A stretch of DNA of 64,000 nt from Lithodes maja (taxonomy: Eukaryota > Arthropoda > Malacostraca > Decapoda > Lithodidae): contig JBAKBP010000707.1 in the NCBI GenBank assembly GCA_037953745.1, positions 186,001 through 250,000 of the forward strand. Direction: 5' to 3'. The translations under genes were made by a program, and so were the position numbers. Shown one piece after another: positions 60,712 through 64,000 of the stretch (its first letter is position 1; every line of letters begins with the position of its first letter). The notes beneath the pieces were generated by a model, which was not told where the DNA came from, searched no databases, and saw nothing but the letters and a program-made list of their open reading frames with translations.

Positions 60712-63429
60712 ATGGAGCCCACACGTCCCTCACGCTCGCTCCCTGATGACACAACCAGCCCTCCTTCTGGTGGTGTTAGCCGCCGTGGAAGGCAGAGGGT
60801 GGCTGCTAAAGACCCTACCTACCAGTACGACACGCCCTACAGCTCGGAGGACGAAACACCTGCACCCAAAGCACGAAAAACACGTGCAAGCACGAGAAAG
60901 GTACAGAGGTCATTGGTGTTTCGGGACACTGCCACCACGACCCAGGCCACTGCAACAACCACTACCACCACCACTGCCACCACTGCCACCCCTGCCACCA
61001 CTGCCACCCCTGCCACCGGTACCAGCGACGCAGGAGGCTGCCCTAGGGCTGCAGAACCTGCGGGGGCAGGAAAAATTAAAGGCACGGGCGTAGGGAAGAG
61101 AACCCGTACGCCAGCCACAGTGCCCCTACCACCACCACCACCACCAGCCGCCCCTGGCCCGGCTACCCCTGCCGCCCCTGCTGCCCCTGCTGCCCCTGCC
61201 ACCCCTGCCGCCCCTGCCCAAGGAACAGGGAAGGGGAAGGGGAAGGGGAAAGGGAGAGGGAAAGCGACTGCTGGCCCTGCTGGCCCTGGTGTCCCTGCCG
61301 GCCCTGCTGCCCCTGTTGCCCCTGCTGCCCTTGCCGCCCATGCCGCCCCTGCCCAAGGAACAGAGAGAAGGGCGACAGGCACCACCATCATCTTGCCATC
61401 AAGGCCACGCACCACTGCTACCCCTGCCGCCGCCCCTGCCACCGCCTCTGCTGTCCCTGTCCATAAGACTCCCGCACGTGCAAAAGTGACCCGGAAAACT
61501 CTGACACCATCAAAGTATGCCGCCCTGCTGTTTGATGGTGATTCGCAGGACATTGGCAGCCCAGGTTTCGACGACGAAGCCCTAGCACGGGACCAAGGAT
61601 GGGGGGATTTGGGAGTGGACAGTGGGAGTGAGTCCGACGTCGGTGACGAGAATGAGGAAGGGCATCGTCTGTCAAGTGAAGAGGAGGGTGATGATGATGA
61701 TGCAGTGCTGTATCGCGACCATGGAAGCGATATTTCAGACGATGAAGCAGACGCAGACGACATTCCGATCCCTGAGCTGCCTTCGTTCGATTGGTCTGAC
61801 GGGGTCAATTTTGTACCTGACGTGCCCCAGTTCAATCCTGGGACATCAGGAACAACTGACGACTGGCCCTGTGACAATCAAGCGAACGAAAGCGACTTCT
61901 TCCTCGCTTTTTTCGACATGGAGGTAATGACGTACATCGTTGCCCAAACAAACGCCTACTACAGGTGGGTGTTTGGCAGATTGGACGTCCTTTCTCCAAA
62001 AGCGAGAATACGAGGCTGGGTGGATACGACTGTGGAAGAATTTATGACGTTCTTTGCCTTGTTGTTCCTCATGCCTCTGATCAAGAAGCATGTGTTGCAA
62101 CACTATTGGAAGCACGACCCTCTCATCGCCACCCCAACTTTCAATAAGTTCATGACTCGTGACAGATTTTTGTTGCTGCTAAGATTTATGCACTTTGCAG
62201 ACAACGAAAATCCTAACAGGATTGACAGGATATGGAAAGTTCGGGATGTGTTCACCATGTTGATGGAGAGGTATAGGAAATACTTTTACCCCTTCCTCAA
62301 TTTGGTGATTGATGAGTCGCTCGTGCTCTTCAAAGGACGTCTTGTTTTCAAGCAGTATATCCCCTTGAAAAGGCATAGGTTCGGAATCAAGCTCTTCGTT
62401 TTGTGTGACTGCCAAACTGGAATAGTGCTTGACATGATCGTGTACACAGGCACTGACATTGACATACCGAAAGCCGCTGCCAATGACCCCATGGGCATGC
62501 CAGGTGCCATCGTCAGGAAAATGTTGGCACCTTACCTGGGCAAAGGCCACATCATCTACACTGACAACTGGTATACTTCTCCTGCTCTCTGCCAGTTTCT
62601 TCATGACAACCAAACGGGGTCATGTGGGACTGTCAGAAAGACAAGAAAGTTTATGCCAAAGTTCACAGGTAATGTCATTCCTCTCACAGATGCCTCCTCC
62701 AGTGACACACCTTCAGAAGACGACCTGGCCCAGGAACACCGCGAGAGGCATGTGCGAAGAAGGCGACGAAAGGGGCAGAAATACAAGCAGCTCGAGAAGT
62801 GTGGGAAACTGATAGCCCTGAAGTGGAAGGATAAGCGAGACGTCCACCTGCTTTCCACCGTCCACACAGGTGCCCAGATGGATTCTGGCAAAATCCACTA
62901 CCGAACCAGGAAGACAATCTACAAGCCCGACATGGTAGTGGACTACACTAAGAACATGCGCCTGGTGGACAAGTCTGGCTGTCAGCTGTCAGGCGTTGAG
63001 TGTCTGAGGAAGACTGTGAAGTGGTATCACAAGCTCTTCCTCCACCTAGTTGATATAACGATGCTCAACGCCTACAACTTGTGGTTGGTGAAAAAGGATA
63101 TGGCCCCAAACCAGAAGCTGAAATTCCGGGAGTTCGTCTACAACGTCTCATACCAACTCCTGGAGAAGTATGGCACCACCACTCACAGACGTACGGCATG
63201 GCGTGGGGATCACGTTCCTGACCGCATCCAGCTGGGTGTCAAAAGACACTACCCCATCAACACTGAGATGCTTGGCACTCGTCGCAGGCAGGCGCAGTGC
63301 ACCGTCTGCAGCACCAGTGTCAGGAAACCCCATGTCACCAAAAGAGTCACCTCAATGTGCGCCGAGTGCAAAGTTCCACTCTGCCTAGGTGACTGCTTCA
63401 GGGACTACCACACCTTCAAGAATTATTGA
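60712..63429 (+). CDS. PBLE2 piggyBac-like transposase, intact
   Basis: 905 residues from the ATG at 60712 (MEPTRPSRSLPDD); the frame is open upstream to 60472 but covers the transposon end. Residues ~85-260 are a Thr/Pro/Ala low-complexity extension with (PAAPAAPA) and (GKGKGKGK) runs, followed by an acidic stretch (residues ~290-380). The transposase fold starts near FFLAFFDMEVMTYIV. Catalytic Asp are D534 (VIDESLVLFKG), D618 (IYTDNWYTSP) and D753 (MRLVDKSG). A Lys/Arg-rich insertion (RRRRKGQKYKQ) lies between the last two. The C-terminal Cys-rich domain is complete (CTVCSTS ... CAECKVPLC ... CFRDYH). No lesion is seen; it may be active. Confidence 0.92.
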   Translation: MEPTRPSRSLPDDTTSPPSGGVSRRGRQRVAAKDPTYQYDTPYSSEDETPAPKARKTRASTRKVQRSLVFRDTATTTQATATTTTTTTATTATPATTATPATGTSDAGGCPRAAEPAGAGKIKGTGVGKRTRTPATVPLPPPPPPAAPGPATPAAPAAPAAPATPAAPAQGTGKGKGKGKGRGKATAGPAGPGVPAGPAAPVAPAALAAHAAPAQGTERRATGTTIILPSRPRTTATPAAAPATASAVPVHKTPARAKVTRKTLTPSKYAALLFDGDSQDIGSPGFDDEALARDQGWGDLGVDSGSESDVGDENEEGHRLSSEEEGDDDDAVLYRDHGSDISDDEADADDIPIPELPSFDWSDGVNFVPDVPQFNPGTSGTTDDWPCDNQANESDFFLAFFDMEVMTYIVAQTNAYYRWVFGRLDVLSPKARIRGWVDTTVEEFMTFFALLFLMPLIKKHVLQHYWKHDPLIATPTFNKFMTRDRFLLLLRFMHFADNENPNRIDRIWKVRDVFTMLMERYRKYFYPFLNLVIDESLVLFKGRLVFKQYIPLKRHRFGIKLFVLCDCQTGIVLDMIVYTGTDIDIPKAAANDPMGMPGAIVRKMLAPYLGKGHIIYTDNWYTSPALCQFLHDNQTGSCGTVRKTRKFMPKFTGNVIPLTDASSSDTPSEDDLAQEHRERHVRRRRRKGQKYKQLEKCGKLIALKWKDKRDVHLLSTVHTGAQMDSGKIHYRTRKTIYKPDMVVDYTKNMRLVDKSGCQLSGVECLRKTVKWYHKLFLHLVDITMLNAYNLWLVKKDMAPNQKLKFREFVYNVSYQLLEKYGTTTHRRTAWRGDHVPDRIQLGVKRHYPINTEMLGTRRRQAQCTVCSTSVRKPHVTKRVTSMCAECKVPLCLGDCFRDYHTFKNY

Positions 63430-64000
63430 GTGTCGCCCTGCCCTGCCCTGCCCTGGACTCGCCCCGTGCCCTGCCCTGGACTCGCGCCCTACCTTACCTG
63501 ACCTGACCTAATTGATCACGCTACCTCATAATGTAACATATATATTATATAATGTATAAGTTCCAAAGATGTCCCTGTGATATAGCTTTTACATTATATA
63601 ATTGTATGTTTCATTATTTAGTTTATAAGTTTCAAAGATTTACATGTAATATGCCTTATTTTTTTAGTATATCAATATATATGTTTGTTATTAGCCAAAG
63701 TAATGTGTATATAATTATTTTCTTACCTCAAATGAATTGTACAAAAATAAATATGTTTCAACAAATCCTGTCAAACCTACTAAGATAATAAAAAAAACAA
63801 TAAAAAAAACAAAAAAAAACAAGGTCATGTCATTGTATTCTTACAATATGATATATTCTATGAATATTTCATATTGTTTGAATACAATGGCATGATCTTG
63901 TAAAAAATTTTTTTTATCAAAAATGTTCTAGACAATATAAAACCTTCCCCATAACCCCCTCCTGGATTCGATCACACAACCCTAGCACACTTTGAGTTTT
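63430..64000 (+). other. PBLE2 3' untranslated/non-coding region
   Basis: CCCTG units follow the stop codon (63436-63480). A polyadenylation signal AATAAA is at 63746-63751. An imperfect hairpin with ~38-bp arms spans 63820-63900. No further coding sequence. Confidence 0.6.
63820..63900. repeat. Hairpin inverted repeat, ~38-bp arms
   Basis: CAAGGTCATGTCATTGTATT on the left pairs with AATACAATGGCATGATCTTG on the right, and the inner bases (ACAATATGATATATTC / GAATATTTCATATTGT) also pair with few mismatches. Confidence 0.8.

Larger units (their letters stand above)
60492..64000 (+). mobile_element. piggyBac-like transposon PBLE2 (right end outside window)
   Basis: Left TTAA at 60488-60491, then CCCGGGAGCTGCAGGGAGA, two CTCTTAAGAG palindromes (60511-60520, 60545-60554) and GTTCCCCCGGCGG between them. 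The same ~75 bp ends both MITE2 copies. The transposase is intact. The other MITE2 terminus type (…GTGCGCATGGGGG) was not found before 64000. Confidence 0.85.

Noticed and set aside
60837..61877. Minus-strand 346-codon Gly/Ala/Val-rich frame
   Set aside because: It is antisense to the Pro/Ala/Thr low-complexity region of the PBLE2 transposase and has no domain.

Overview
This window looks like a repeat-dense nuclear segment of an arthropod genome, most likely a decapod crustacean. That assignment is an inference from three things: nested non-LTR retrotransposons, scattered short (TTAGG)n runs (the ancestral arthropod telomere motif), and a LINE whose 3' end runs into AATTAGGTAAATACA. I found no host protein-coding gene, rRNA, functional tRNA or CRISPR array. 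Almost every long reading frame belongs to a transposable element, and most are broken.

Layout. 1-~6560: a degenerate DIRS-type tyrosine-recombinase retroelement on the minus strand (Gag, RT/RNase H, start of the recombinase), cut by the left window edge. 7691-21110: a piggyBac-like DNA transposon (PBLE1, minus) flanked by TTAA, whose transposase frame is split by a young Gypsy-type LTR element (10627-19340, plus; 4-bp ATAT target duplication). The 3' LTR of that Gypsy carries a 480-bp TTAA-flanked MITE whose ends match PBLE1. 21115-29560: an inverted-repeat host sequence containing a CR1 LINE (plus), which contains a Jockey-like LINE (minus), which contains an RTE-like LINE (minus). 29630-34739: a 3' LINE fragment (minus) and an almost complete LINE (plus) with a 2A-like GDIEVNPGP motif. 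34.86-43.74 kb: a LINE fragment (A) containing a CR1/L2-like LINE (B) containing an RTE copy. 44-53 kb: non-coding repeats, MITEs, two more RTE copies, several large foldback palindromes and TTAGG runs. 54-60 kb: remains of LTR elements with tRNA-Leu-type primer binding sites in opposite orientations, tRNA-derived SINEs and nested MITEs. 60488-64000: a second piggyBac-like element (PBLE2, plus) with an intact 905-residue transposase frame; its right end lies outside the window.

How the parts relate. Two autonomous/non-autonomous piggyBac pairs can be read here: PBLE1 with MITE family 1 (three copies) and PBLE2 with MITE family 2 (two copies). The nesting gives a relative history: host inverted repeat, then PBLE1, then Gypsy, then MITE1; CR1, then Jockey-like, then RTE; LINE A, then LINE B, then RTE. 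PBLE1 and one MITE2 copy sit in the same TTAA of two different copies of one dispersed repeat, and two further copies of that repeat preserve the empty site. The Gypsy element keeps an intact Gag and protease, but the rest of pol has collapsed to short in-frame remnants in the order integrase tail, RT, RNase H.
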